Shown here one piece after another: positions 35,617 to 44,373 of a stretch of 64,000 bases of DNA; the stretch's first letter is position 1, and each line of letters starts with the position of its first letter. The notes beneath the pieces are model-generated. The model saw nothing but the letters and a program-made list of their open reading frames with translations, had not been told where the DNA came from and did not search any database. Where the stretch lies: contig NZ_BMYJ01000010.1 in NCBI RefSeq assembly GCF_014652215.1, forward strand, positions 83,619 to 147,618. Reading direction: 5' to 3'. Source of the stretch: Neogemmobacter tilapiae (GTDB lineage: Bacteria > Pseudomonadota > Alphaproteobacteria > Rhodobacterales > Rhodobacteraceae). Made by a program: the position numbers and the translations under genes.

Positions 35617-36018
35617 TTCCGGATATTGCGCCCGGCAGGCCTTCACCATTGCCTCGGCTTGCCCCGCCAGCTTCTGCCGCTGTTCCTGCAACCCGGCCAG
35701 CTTGCGCCGCTCGGCCCCCGGATCAATCGCCTCGGGTTTCGTCACGGTTGTCGTTTCATCCTCAAGGCACAGCGTTTCCACCACCACCGGCTTGCCCTTC
35801 TTGTTGGTCGTCTGGCGCAGGCAGCTTTCCCAACTGGGCCGCGTCACGGTCGTTTCCCGCAAGGCATAGCCCCGCGCCAGATTGCCCTGAACCTCGGCAA
35901 TCAGCTTGTCCACCGTGCGCAGATCGCGGGTGTTCCGCGCAACGCACTGTTCTTGCGGTGTCCCACAGGCGGCCAGAAAGGCCAAGGCGACAAGCGGCAA
36001 AAGGCGCGGCGTGATCAT
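35614..36018 (-). CDS. Hypothetical lipoprotein
   Basis: A 134-residue protein with a lipoprotein signal (MITPRLLPLVALAFLAACGT, lipobox LAAC at 16-19). The mature part has four further cysteines and a coiled-coil-like C-terminus (RRKLAGLQEQRQKLAGQAEAM). No enzymatic motif or named domain is recognised. It is convergent with the SDR gene and divergent from hemF. Similar small lipoproteins are common in Rhodobacteraceae, but I cannot assign a role. Confidence 0.8.
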   Translation of the reverse strand: MITPRLLPLVALAFLAACGTPQEQCVARNTRDLRTVDKLIAEVQGNLARGYALRETTVTRPSWESCLRQTTNKKGKPVVVETLCLEDETTTVTKPEAIDPGAERRKLAGLQEQRQKLAGQAEAMVKACRAQYPE

Positions 36019-36100
36019 GGCACGATCCCTTCTCTTCGGCTAAAGCCAAGTCTGAGACGCCGACGCAAACCGCGCAAGGGCAAAGACAGGGGCAGCTGCG

Positions 36101-36961
36101 ATGGACCATGATTTCGACGACCGCAAAGCGCAGGCCAGCGCATGGTTCCGTGCCCTGCGCGACCAGATCGTCGCCGCCTTTGAAGGGTTAGAGGATACAA
36201 CCGACAGCCCCCACCCCGCCGGACGGTTCGACGTGACCCCAACCACCCGCCCCGATGGCGGCGGCGGCTTGATGTCCGTCCTGCGTGGCGGGCGGCTCTT
36301 TGAAAAGGTCGGCGTCAATGTCTCCACCGTCCACGGTTCCTTGGGCGAACGCGCGCAAAAGGCCATGGCCGCGCGCGGTGTGCCGGGTATGGATCAGGAT
36401 CCGCGTTTTTGGGCCAGCGGCATTTCCCTCGTCGCCCATATGCAAAACCCGCATTGCCCCGCCGTCCACATGAACACCCGCATGTTTTGGACCCCCCATG
36501 CCTGGTGGTTCGGCGGCGGAGCCGACCTTAACCCCTGTATCGAATATGCTCAGGATACCGCCCATTTCCACGCCGAAATGGCCAAGGCCTGCGCGGCAGA
36601 ATCAGGGCTTTATGATCGGCTGAAAGCCTGGGCCGACGACTATTTCTTCATCCCCCACCGTGGCCGCGCCCGTGGCGTTGGCGGCATCTTTTATGACGAC
36701 CGGAATACCGGCGACTGGCAGGCCGACTTTGCCTTCACCCAAAAGGTCGGCCAAGCCTTCCTTCCCGCCTTCGCCCCCTTGGTCGAACGCCGCCGCAGCA
36801 TGGCTTGGGGCGATACGGAAAAAGACACACAGTTGATCCACCGCGGTCTCTATGCCGAATACAACCTCGTCTATGACCGGGGCACGAAATTCGGGCTGGA
36901 AACTGGTCATGACGCCAATGCGGTGCTGATGAGCCTGCCGCCGCTGGCAAAATGGGTATAA
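36101..36961 (+). CDS. hemF: Oxygen-dependent coproporphyrinogen III oxidase
   Basis: A 286-residue HemF: the GGGLMSVLRGGRLFEKVGVN region, NPHCPAVHMNTRMFW, WWFGGGADLNP, FFIPHRGRARGVGGIFYDD and FGLETGHDANAVLMSLPP. It decarboxylates coproporphyrinogen III to protoporphyrinogen IX with O2 in haem and (bacterio)chlorophyll synthesis. It is not clustered with hemC/hemE seven kilobases away. The TAA stop is followed at once by the ArsR-type operators. Confidence 0.96.
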   Translation: MDHDFDDRKAQASAWFRALRDQIVAAFEGLEDTTDSPHPAGRFDVTPTTRPDGGGGLMSVLRGGRLFEKVGVNVSTVHGSLGERAQKAMAARGVPGMDQDPRFWASGISLVAHMQNPHCPAVHMNTRMFWTPHAWWFGGGADLNPCIEYAQDTAHFHAEMAKACAAESGLYDRLKAWADDYFFIPHRGRARGVGGIFYDDRNTGDWQADFAFTQKVGQAFLPAFAPLVERRRSMAWGDTEKDTQLIHRGLYAEYNLVYDRGTKFGLETGHDANAVLMSLPPLAKWV

Positions 36962-37022
36962 TGCAACTAAATAGTTGCGTATCTTTGGGTGATGCGTAAT
37001 ATGCATCCATATGGTTGCATAT
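36961..37022. promoter_or_regulatory. Two tandem ArsR-type operators upstream of SRPBCC-SRPBCC-ArsR operon
   Basis: The first site is a perfect inverted repeat GCAACTA-AA-TAGTTGC (36963-36978). The second, TGCATCCATATGGTTGCA (37002-37019), is palindromic except for one pair. Their centres are 40 bases apart, close to four helical turns. They lie 14-70 bases before the first gene of an operon that ends in an ArsR regulator, so autorepression is likely. Confidence 0.65.
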
Positions 37023-37032
37023 GAGGGATGCC

Positions 37033-37494
37033 ATGCAGAACAAGATCACCCGCTCGACCGACATCAGCGCCACGCCCGAACAGGTTTGGGCCGCTTTGAC
37101 CGATCACCGCCGCTTTAGCCAATGGTTTGGGGTGCAGTTGCAGCAGCCGTTTGAGCCGGGTCAGCAGACCCAAGGCCCGATGCAGCTTGTGGCCTGTTTG
37201 GGGCTTATCCTGAAAATCGACGTTCTGGCCATGGACGCGCCGCACCGCTTCGCTTGGCGCTGGCCCGCCTTTGACGCCGAGGCCCATGCCTATAGCTATG
37301 ATCAGCCTTGGACCGAAGTGGTTTTTGACCTTAACCCTATCGCCGGTGGCACGCGGTTGACGGTGACCGAGACCGGCTTCGCGGCTTTGGGTGGCGGGCT
37401 GGCGGCGCGGGCCTTGGCCGGGAATACAGACGGTTGGGCGTTTCAGTTCGACCGGCTGGAACGGTTCTGCACGGAAAGGCAGGCGGCCGAATGA
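37033..37494 (+). CDS. SRPBCC family protein (AHSA1/Hsp90-activator-like), first copy
   Basis: A 153-residue protein with an AHSA1-type pattern: ITRSTDISATPEQVWAALTD, the WFGVQLQQPFEPGQ loop, and C-terminal GWAFQFDRLERFC. These bind small hydrophobic ligands and are commonly paired with ArsR regulators. The ATG at 37033 follows GAGGGATGCC; ATG 37021 lies inside the second operator. It overlaps the next gene by four bases (ATGA). It is clearly a paralogue of its downstream neighbour. Confidence 0.85.
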   Translation: MQNKITRSTDISATPEQVWAALTDHRRFSQWFGVQLQQPFEPGQQTQGPMQLVACLGLILKIDVLAMDAPHRFAWRWPAFDAEAHAYSYDQPWTEVVFDLNPIAGGTRLTVTETGFAALGGGLAARALAGNTDGWAFQFDRLERFCTERQAAE

Positions 37495-37949
37495 CGCCGG
37501 ACCGCATCACCCAGCAAATCACGATCAAGGCCAGTGCGCGGCGGGTCTGGGCCGCCCTGACCGACAGCCAGCAATTCGGCCACTGGTTTGGCGCAAGAAT
37601 CGACGGGGCCTTTGCGCCGGGCAAAACGGTGCAGGCGGAAATGACGATGGAAGGCGTCGAAGGGCTGGCCTTCGGCATACGCGTTTCAGTGATGGACGCG
37701 CCGCAGGACTTTGCCTTCTTCTGGCCCGCCTATGACTTTGCCGAAAAGCGTGACCGCAGCGATTTGCCTTGGACAAAGGTGGAATTTCATCTTGAAGCCA
37801 CACCCACGGGCACGACCGTCACCGTCACCGAAAGCGGCTTTGACGCCTTGGGTGGTACCTTTGGCGCGCGGGTGCGGGCCGAGAACAATGACGGTTGGGC
37901 GGTGCAGTTGCAGCGACTGGCCGATTTCAGCGGGGCGCAGAATGCTTGA
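37491..37949 (+). CDS. SRPBCC family protein (AHSA1-like), second copy
   Basis: A 152-residue paralogue of the preceding protein: ITQQITIKASARRVWAALTD, HWFGARIDGAFAPGKTVQ, VTVTESGFDALGG and NNDGWAVQLQRLADF align along the full length. Start and stop overlap both neighbours (four bases upstream, eight downstream), indicating tight translational coupling. A local tandem duplication followed by divergence is likely. Confidence 0.86.
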   Translation: MTPDRITQQITIKASARRVWAALTDSQQFGHWFGARIDGAFAPGKTVQAEMTMEGVEGLAFGIRVSVMDAPQDFAFFWPAYDFAEKRDRSDLPWTKVEFHLEATPTGTTVTVTESGFDALGGTFGARVRAENNDGWAVQLQRLADFSGAQNA

Positions 37950-38295
37950 TTTCAATCTAGATCACGCCGCCCGGGGCTTTGCTGCCTTGGGCGATGCCAC
38001 CCGCCTGACCCTGTTCCTGCGGCTGGGGCAGGGGGAGGGAGCGACCATCACAGAACTCAGCGCGGGTTTGCCCGTCACCCGACAGGCGGTCACCAAACAT
38101 CTGACCGTGCTGCACGAGGCGGGGTTGATTGACTGGCAGAAACAGGGTCGGGCGGCGCGTCTTCGGGCACGGCCAGAAAGTGTCGCCGAAATGCAGAAAT
38201 GGCTCGATCAGATCGGTCGCGAATGGCAGGGCACCCTTGCGCGGTTCAAAGCGCATGTCGAAGCCGGGCTTCCCCCGACCAAGGACCAAGGCTAG
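37942..38295 (+). CDS. ArsR/SmtB family transcriptional regulator
   Basis: A 117-residue winged-helix regulator: FAALGDATRLTLFLRLGQGE, TITELSAGLPVTRQAVTKHLTVLHEAGLI, and a short C-terminal helix. No CxC or other metal-binding cysteine motif is present, so it is not a classical metal sensor. ArsR proteins paired with SRPBCC genes usually autoregulate their operon. The two palindromes at 36961-37022 are the likely targets. Confidence 0.92.
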   Translation: MLDFNLDHAARGFAALGDATRLTLFLRLGQGEGATITELSAGLPVTRQAVTKHLTVLHEAGLIDWQKQGRAARLRARPESVAEMQKWLDQIGREWQGTLARFKAHVEAGLPPTKDQG

Positions 38296-38317
38296 GCTGC
38301 CGCAAAAAGGGGGCCCT

Positions 38318-38920
38318 ATGTCCGCCGTTGCCAGCTTTGCCCTAACCGCCCTGATCGTCGAACTGACCCCCGGCCCCAACATGGCTTGGCTCGCACTGGT
38401 GTCCGCCAGCGAGGGGCGCAGGCCCGGCTATGCGGCGGTCGTGGGCGTGGCTTTGGGCTTGGCGGTGGTTGGCCTGCTGTCCGGCTTGGGGCTCGCGGCG
38501 CTGATCGCAGGCTATCCCCCGGCCTATCAGGCCCTGCGCTGGGGCGGCGTCGCCTATCTGCTTTACCTCGCATGGGACGGTTGGCGCGACGCAGGGGCCG
38601 ATGACAATGGTCCCGCGCCGGGTTCGCCCCTTGGTGTCTGGTTCCGCCGGGGTTTGATCACCAATCTTCTGAATCCCAAGGCTGCGGTCTTCTACATCGC
38701 CGTCCTGCCCGAATTCCTGCCGCCCGAGGCCAGCACCCCCGATGTGCTGACCCTTTCCGCCCTCTATGTCGCCGTCGCCACCGCGATCCACGCCCTGATC
38801 GTCACCGCCGCCGGATCGGCCCATGCCCTGCTGGCCGACCCCGCGCGCGAAAGGCTGATCCGCCGCGTGCTCTCACTCGCCTTGGCGGCAGTCGCCTTCT
38901 GGCTATTTCTCAAGACGTGA
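38318..38920 (+). CDS. LysE/RhtB family amino-acid exporter
   Basis: A 200-residue membrane protein with about six hydrophobic segments, the family start FALTALIVELTPGPNMAWLAL, and GLITNLLNPKAAVFYIAVLPEF. It probably exports an amino acid or derivative. AAAAAGGGGG precedes the ATG. It lies 22 bases after arsR on the same strand. The last 18 bases overlap the convergent aminotransferase gene. Confidence 0.92.
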   Translation: MSAVASFALTALIVELTPGPNMAWLALVSASEGRRPGYAAVVGVALGLAVVGLLSGLGLAALIAGYPPAYQALRWGGVAYLLYLAWDGWRDAGADDNGPAPGSPLGVWFRRGLITNLLNPKAAVFYIAVLPEFLPPEASTPDVLTLSALYVAVATAIHALIVTAAGSAHALLADPARERLIRRVLSLALAAVAFWLFLKT

Positions 38921-40114
38921 CCGCATCACCCGCCCCAATCGCGCCATGCCTTCGTCAATCTGTGAAGGGCTCGCGCAAGAAAACGACAGCCTCAGCGTGT
39001 TGCGGTTCGATCCATCCGCAAAGAACGCCCCACCCGGCACAAAGGCCACCTTTTCGGTGGCAATCGCCCGCGCCAGCAAGGCCGCCCCGTCCATCGCTTC
39101 GGGCAGCGTCAGCCAGATGAACATGCCCCCCTCCGGCCGCGTCCAGCTTACCCCTTCCGGCATCTCCCGCGCCAAGGCCGCCAGCAGCGCATCGCGCCGG
39201 GCGGAATAGGTCGCGTGCAGCCCCGCCACATGGCGATCAAACAGCTTTTCCGCCACCTGATGCGTCACGATCTGGTTCAGCGTCGCCGAATGCAAATCCG
39301 CTGCCTGTTTCATCAAGACCAGCCGCTGGATCACCGGCTTCGCCGCACAGACCCAGCCCACCCGCAACCCCGGTGCCAGCGTTTTGGAGAACGATCCGCA
39401 ATAGATCGTCCGCGTGTTCTCAATCCCCCCCGACCGCGCCACGTCCAACGCTAGGATCGGCGGCACCGCCTCGCCGTCATAGCGCAGCGCCTGATAGGCA
39501 CTGTCCTCGATCACTGCGATCCCCATCGCCTCGGCCCGGTCCAGCAGCGCGTGGCGCTGGGCCAAGGGCAGTGTCTCCCCCGTCGGATTGGCAAAATCCG
39601 GCGTCAGATAGGCAAACTTCACCGCGCCCGGTGCCGCCGCATCCACCAGTTCCCCCGCAGGCCGATTGTCCAACGGGTCCAGCCGTTCATAACGTGGCTC
39701 ATAGGCGTTGAACGCCCCCAAGGCCCCCAAATAGGTCGGCCAACCCACCATCGCCGTATCCCCCGGCGACAGCAGCAGCTTGCCCAGATAATCCAAGGCC
39801 TGCTGCGACCCCGACGTAATCAGAATGTTCTCTGCCCCGCAGGGCACCCCCAAAGCCGCCATCCGCGCGGCCAGCCATTCCCGCAGCGGCAGATAGCCCT
39901 CACTTACCGAGTATTGCAGCGCACTATTCGCCAAAGGCCCCGCCATCACGCTGGCGAAGGTCTCGGCAAAAGCCTGCGCCGGAAAAAGTGTCGGATCCGG
40001 AATTCCGCCCGCAAAGGAAATGATGTCCGGCTGATCCAACAGCTTCAAAAGCTCGCGAATCTCGGACGCTTTCATCCGCGCCCCCCGGCTTGCCAGCAAA
40101 GTGTTCCAGTCCAT
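38903..40114 (-). CDS. PLP-dependent aminotransferase (2-aminoadipate/aromatic type, fold I)
   Basis: A 403-residue class I/II aminotransferase: ISFAGGIPDPTLFP, QYSVSEGYLPLREW, ILITSGSQQALDYLGKLLL, FANPTGETLP, and the PLP lysine in GSFSKTLAPGLRVGW. It resembles the LysN/ARO8-like group that acts on 2-aminoadipate or branched and aromatic acids. There is no N-terminal GntR domain, so it is not a MocR regulator. The substrate is not determined. Confidence 0.9.
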   Translation of the reverse strand: MDWNTLLASRGARMKASEIRELLKLLDQPDIISFAGGIPDPTLFPAQAFAETFASVMAGPLANSALQYSVSEGYLPLREWLAARMAALGVPCGAENILITSGSQQALDYLGKLLLSPGDTAMVGWPTYLGALGAFNAYEPRYERLDPLDNRPAGELVDAAAPGAVKFAYLTPDFANPTGETLPLAQRHALLDRAEAMGIAVIEDSAYQALRYDGEAVPPILALDVARSGGIENTRTIYCGSFSKTLAPGLRVGWVCAAKPVIQRLVLMKQAADLHSATLNQIVTHQVAEKLFDRHVAGLHATYSARRDALLAALAREMPEGVSWTRPEGGMFIWLTLPEAMDGAALLARAIATEKVAFVPGGAFFADGSNRNTLRLSFSCASPSQIDEGMARLGRVMRSRLEK

Positions 40115-40182
40115 TCCATCCTCCCCTTCGCCCGACGATGCTGGCGGGGTGAGGATGGAATGTCAATATTGCTGACCTATGA

Positions 40183-41070
40183 TCACCCCATCAAAAGCAG
40201 CAAAGCCACCCCCGCCATCAGCACCGCAATCCCGGTCAACTGGCGCGGCGTTACGCTTTGCCCGAAATGCCAGCGCGCCACGATCAGCGCAAAGATCACC
40301 TCGGTCAGCGCCAGCGTCCGAACATGGGCCGCCGACGCCAAGGCAAAGGCCACGAACCAGCAGGCCGAGGCCGCCGCCCCCAGAAACCCCGCCGTCAGTG
40401 AGGGTCGCCAAGCCGCCAGACTGCCCAGCAGGGCAGGGCGGCTGAACAGCCCCATCCAGACCGCCAGCAGCCCGCTTTGCAGCACCAGCGCCAGAACCAG
40501 CACCGTCAGCGCCCGGATCAGAAAATCCCCGCTCTCCAGCCCCGTGATCGCGCCCCGAAAACCAATCGCCGAAAGCCCGAACAAAGCCCCCGCCAGCAGA
40601 CCCAGCGCCGCAGGCTGCAACTCGGCCAGACGCGCCCCCGTCTCGGGCCGTAGCGACAGGATCAACACCCCCGCCACAGCGAGGCCAATCGCCCCCAGCA
40701 TCGGCAGGGTTAACGGATCACCCAGAACCGCCCAGCCGATCAGCGCGACAATCACCGGCTCGCCCTTCAACCAAGCGGTCGAAATGCCAAAGCCATTCGT
40801 CTTCATCACAAACAGCATCAGCGCCGTCGCCCCGATCTGCGCCACCCCGCCCATCGCCGCAAAGCCCAGCACCTTGGGCGAAGGCCAAGGCACCGCTTGC
40901 CCCGTTACCCAAGCCCCCAGACCAAGGAAAGCCACGGCAAAGGGCAGGCCAAACAGGAACCGCACCTGCGTCGCGCCAATCGTCCCGATCCGCGCCGTCA
41001 AACCGCTCTGCATCGCATTGCGCAGCGTTTGCAAGGCGGCGGCGGTCAGGCTGACAAGGGCCCAGATCAT
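40183..41070 (-). CDS. EamA/DMT superfamily transporter
   Basis: A 295-residue membrane protein with about ten hydrophobic segments and two EamA-like repeats (first repeat ends near VLILSL, second near LLLLMG). The start MIWALVSLTAAALQTLRNAM is a plausible first helix; a frame open to 41151 would run into the upstream ATPase gene. Its 20-base distance from the ATPase stop suggests co-transcription. The transported metabolite is unknown. Confidence 0.88.
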   Translation of the reverse strand: MIWALVSLTAAALQTLRNAMQSGLTARIGTIGATQVRFLFGLPFAVAFLGLGAWVTGQAVPWPSPKVLGFAAMGGVAQIGATALMLFVMKTNGFGISTAWLKGEPVIVALIGWAVLGDPLTLPMLGAIGLAVAGVLILSLRPETGARLAELQPAALGLLAGALFGLSAIGFRGAITGLESGDFLIRALTVLVLALVLQSGLLAVWMGLFSRPALLGSLAAWRPSLTAGFLGAAASACWFVAFALASAAHVRTLALTEVIFALIVARWHFGQSVTPRQLTGIAVLMAGVALLLLMG

Positions 41071-41089
41071 GGGAAAACGGTCCTCAAAC

Positions 41090-42256
41090 TCAAAGGAAAT
41101 GCCGCGCCAGATAGTCTTCGAAAAGCGGGACGGTAAAGGCAATATCGCCATGCGCTGGGCTATAGATCATCCCCTTGCGGATGATGCTGGCGCGAATCGG
41201 GCCAAGGCTGGTGGGCTTGGCTTTCAACACCTCGGCCACTTCGGCCGACCGATAGGGGCCTTTGCCCAAACGCGCCATCGCGATGACATAGTCACGTTCC
41301 TTGGGCGTCAGCCGCTCGATACGCACCTTAAAGAAGCCTTCATCCAAACGCTGTAATGCGCGAAGGCTGGCCTTGTCGATATCCTTTGCCGTGATGGGTG
41401 AGGCTTCGGTCAGGTTCCACGCCTGAAAACCCCATTCCTGCAAATAATAGGGATAGCCGTTGGTCTCTGCCACGATCAAGGCAAGGGCCGCCTCGTCGAT
41501 CTCTTCTCCTTCTTCCAAGATGGGTGCAAGAATGGCTTGGCGGGCCGCGTCGGGCGGCAGGGGGCCGATGTCAGGATACTGAAACAACCGTTCGGCATAG
41601 GATTTCGCATCCCCCGCCAAGGCCGCGGTTTGCGGCAGCCCCGCTCCGAAAAACAAGACCGGCAGTCCCTTTTGCGCCGACTTGTGCAGCGCCACGATCA
41701 GGGCGGCCAGTTCCACCTCATTCAGATACTGCACCTCGTCCAACAGCAGGGTCCAGCCGCGCCCGGCGGCTTGGGCCGCTTCACCGACCCTCAGAAAAAG
41801 ATCGGTCAGATCGAATTCCAGATTGCCGCTGTCCGCCACGCCCGGCTCGGCATCGACCGCGATTTCCAATTCGGCAATCTTCAGTTTGAACGCCGCAGCA
41901 AAGGCGCGCAGCGCACGCAACGCGGCATGGGATTTGGCCTTTGCAGCTTCGATCAATGACAGGCGACGCAAGGTCTGATGGATTTTAGGAAAGATGAGCT
42001 CGGCAAGGCTGCGGTCTTCCGGCGCTTCGATGAAAGAGGTTTCATGGCCAAAGCCCTGCGCTTCCTGTTCAATCTTGTTCAAAAGCACGGTCTTGCCGAC
42101 GCCGCGCAGGCCAAGCAACATTTGCGAACGTGCTGAGCGGCCAAGAATGGCCCTTTGCAGCGCAATCCTCGCGTCTTCGACAATCTGCCCCCGCCCGGCC
42201 AGTTCGGGCGGCTGGTTGCCGGCGCCGGGGGCAAAGGGGTTTCTGACGGGATCCAT
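41090..42256 (-). CDS. AAA+ ATPase with C-terminal winged helix (Orc1/Cdc6-like ATP-binding protein)
   Basis: A 388-residue soluble protein. The N-terminal segment PPELAGRGQIVEDARIAL is followed by Walker A GLRGVGKTVLLNKIE (about residue 50), a long helical insertion, Walker B LLLDEVQYLNEVE, a sensor-1 region LPVLFFGAGLPQT, and a C-terminal winged-helix-like part (RLTPKERDYVIAMARLG, then SLGPIRASIIRKGMIYSP). This matches a bacterial family related to archaeal Orc1/Cdc6 and STAND ATPases whose job is not established. The ATG at 42256 is preferred over a TTG two codons earlier. An AT-rich inverted repeat lies directly upstream. Confidence 0.82.
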   Translation of the reverse strand: MDPVRNPFAPGAGNQPPELAGRGQIVEDARIALQRAILGRSARSQMLLGLRGVGKTVLLNKIEQEAQGFGHETSFIEAPEDRSLAELIFPKIHQTLRRLSLIEAAKAKSHAALRALRAFAAAFKLKIAELEIAVDAEPGVADSGNLEFDLTDLFLRVGEAAQAAGRGWTLLLDEVQYLNEVELAALIVALHKSAQKGLPVLFFGAGLPQTAALAGDAKSYAERLFQYPDIGPLPPDAARQAILAPILEEGEEIDEAALALIVAETNGYPYYLQEWGFQAWNLTEASPITAKDIDKASLRALQRLDEGFFKVRIERLTPKERDYVIAMARLGKGPYRSAEVAEVLKAKPTSLGPIRASIIRKGMIYSPAHGDIAFTVPLFEDYLARHFL

Positions 42257-42271
42257 GGGCAATCTCTAGGT

Positions 42272-42317
42272 GATTTATAGATGTATAGCCATCATAAGCT
42301 ATACATGTCTATAAATC
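42272..42317. promoter_or_regulatory. Long AT-rich inverted repeat upstream of the AAA+ ATPase gene
   Basis: GATTTATAGA-TGTATAG (42272-42288) is mirrored by CTATACATGTCTATAAATC (42299-42317), differing only by a CA insertion in the right arm, around a ten-base centre. It occupies almost the entire gap between the ATPase start and the hemE stop and is far more AT-rich than its surroundings. Probably operator and promoter together, possibly bound by the ATPase's own winged helix. Confidence 0.6.
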
Positions 42318-42324
42318 CTTAAAC

Positions 42325-43356
42325 TCACCCGCCCCTGACCACCTCGACCATCCGCGCCACATTGTCCGGGTTCGCGTCCGGCGTGATCCCATGGCCAAGG
42401 TTAAAGATATGCGGCCCCTGCGAAAACGCCTGCACCACCCGCCGCGTCTCGCGCACCAGATCCTCCCCGCCCGTCACCATATGCCCCGGCGCAAGGTTGC
42501 CCTGCACGCAGCCATCGACCTGCACATGGTTCGCCGCCCAGACCGGGCTGATCCCATCATCCAGCGCCACGCAATCGGCCCGGGTGGCCTTGGCAAAGCC
42601 GATGTAACCCTCACCCGCCTGACGCGGAAAGGCGATGATCGGTGTGGTCGGATGCCTTGCCTTCAGCGCCGCGATGATCGCCCGTGCCGGGGCCACCGCG
42701 AAATCCTCAAAATCCTGACCCTTCAGGCTGCCCGCCCAACTGTCAAACAACTTCACCACTTCGGCCCCTGCCGTGATCTGCGCCGAAAGATATTCCACCG
42801 TCGCCAGAACCAGCACATCGATCAGCGCCTGAAACGCTGCCCGGTCGGTGTTCTTCAACAGATGCGCAGGCCCCTGATCCGGCGTGCCGCGCCCTGCAAT
42901 CATATAGGTCGCGACTGTCCAAGGGGCCCCCGCAAACCCGATCAGCGTCGTTTCGCGCGGCAAGGCCTGCGACAGGATCCGAACCGTTTCATAGACCGGG
43001 GCCAGCGTTTCGTGAATGTCCCCCACCGGCCGCAGCGCCGAAACCCCCGCCTTATCGCCAATCGTCGAAAGCCTTGGCCCCTCGCCGGTCTCAAACCAAA
43101 GATCCGCCCCCAAGGCCTGCGGCAACAGCAGAATATCCGCGAACAGGATCGCCGCATCGAACCCATAGCGCCGGATCGGCTGCAGGGTCACTTCCGCCGC
43201 CAGTTCCGAGTTATAGCACAAGGACAGGAAATCTCCCGCCTTGGCCCTTGTCGCCCGGTATTCCGGCAGATAGCGCCCCGCCTGCCGCATCATCCAGATC
43301 GGCGGCACCGGCTGCGTTTCGCCCTTCAGGGCACGAAGAATGGTTTTCTGGGTCAT
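42325..43356 (-). CDS. hemE: Uroporphyrinogen decarboxylase
   Basis: A 343-residue Hem[17 protein letters not shown] at the start, [37 protein letters not shown] and the C-terminal [16 protein letters not shown]. It decarboxylates uroporphyrinogen III to coproporphyrinogen III. It is divergent from hemC with a 78-base gap, so both haem genes share one control region, as in other Rhodobacteraceae. Confidence 0.97.
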   Translation of the reverse strand: MTQKTILRALKGETQPVPPIWMMRQAGRYLPEYRATRAKAGDFLSLCYNSELAAEVTLQPIRRYGFDAAILFADILLLPQALGADLWFETGEGPRLSTIGDKAGVSALRPVGDIHETLAPVYETVRILSQALPRETTLIGFAGAPWTVATYMIAGRGTPDQGPAHLLKNTDRAAFQALIDVLVLATVEYLSAQITAGAEVVKLFDSWAGSLKGQDFEDFAVAPARAIIAALKARHPTTPIIAFPRQAGEGYIGFAKATRADCVALDDGISPVWAANHVQVDGCVQGNLAPGHMVTGGEDLVRETRRVVQAFSQGPHIFNLGHGITPDANPDNVARMVEVVRGG

Positions 43357-43434
43357 GGCCCGGATGGGCCATGCGCACCCCCCAATGTCAAGCCAAAGGT
43401 TGCCCTTCCGCCCGCCCCCGGTTAATCAGTTCCC

Positions 43435-44373
43435 ATGCAATTGCCTGACTCCTTCAATCCGCTCAAGATCGGAACCCGAGGCTCTCCCCTTGCGCTAGCG
43501 CAGGCCCATGAGACCCGTGCCCGACTGATGGCGGCCTTTGATTTGATGGAGGATGCTTTCGAGATTGTGGTGATCAAGACCACAGGTGATCGCATTCAGG
43601 ATCGTCCTCTTAGCCAGATTGGCGGCAAGGGGCTTTTTACCCGCGAGATCGAAGAGGCACTTCTAGACCGGTACATTGATATTGCCGTTCATTCGATGAA
43701 GGATATGCCGACCCGTCAGCCCAAGGGGCTGACCATTGGTTGCTATCTGCCACGCGAAGATGTCCGCGACGCCTTTGTCTCGCCCCATGCGCTGCGACTG
43801 GCTGACCTGCCCAACGGGGCGATTGTTGGCACCTCAAGCCTTCGCCGTCGGGCGCAGTTGGCAAACCGCCGACCCGACCTAAAAATCGTCGAATTCCGCG
43901 GCAATGTGCAAACTCGCATGGAAAAACTGGCCAACGGTGTGGCCCATGCCACCTTTCTGGCGATGGCAGGGTTGAATCGGCTGGGGCTGGCTGATGTCGC
44001 CAATACGATGATCGAACCCGAGATCATGCTTCCCGCAGTGGCCCAAGGGGCCATCGGTATCGAACGCCGTGTCGGTGACAAGCGTGTGGTCAAGATGCTG
44101 CAAGCCATCAACCACAAGCCCACCGCCCAACGCCTTGCCGCCGAACGCGCCTTCTTGAAAAAACTCGACGGCTCCTGCCAGACCCCCATTGCCGGCCTTG
44201 CCCTGATCGAAGGCAACCAACTTTGGCTGCGCGGCGAAATCCTGCGCCCGGATGGATCGGAGGTCATTCGCGGTGAAATCCGCGGCTCAATCAAAGATGG
44301 CGCCAGCCTAGGCCGTGACCTTGCCGAAGTCCTGCTCATGCAGGCCCCCAAAGACTTTTTCAGCTGGAAATGA
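43435..44373 (+). CDS. hemC: Hydroxymethylbilane synthase (porphobilinogen deaminase)
   Basis: A 312-residue HemC: LKIGTRGSPLALAQAHE, DIAVHSMKDMPT, GTSSLRRRAQL, EFRGNVQTRMEKL, and the dipyrromethane cofactor cysteine in KLDGSCQTPIAGLA. It polymerises porphobilinogen to hydroxymethylbilane. No clear Shine-Dalgarno precedes the ATG at 43435. The last 14 bases overlap the convergent MFS gene. Confidence 0.97.
   Translation: MQLPDSFNPLKIGTRGSPLALAQAHETRARLMAAFDLMEDAFEIVVIKTTGDRIQDRPLSQIGGKGLFTREIEEALLDRYIDIAVHSMKDMPTRQPKGLTIGCYLPREDVRDAFVSPHALRLADLPNGAIVGTSSLRRRAQLANRRPDLKIVEFRGNVQTRMEKLANGVAHATFLAMAGLNRLGLADVANTMIEPEIMLPAVAQGAIGIERRVGDKRVVKMLQAINHKPTAQRLAAERAFLKKLDGSCQTPIAGLALIEGNQLWLRGEILRPDGSEVIRGEIRGSIKDGASLGRDLAEVLLMQAPKDFFSWK

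Noticed and set aside
39551..41356. 601-codon plus-strand frame opposite the aminotransferase, DMT and ATPase genes
   Set aside because: Crosses three recognised genes and has no recognisable domain or ribosome-binding site.
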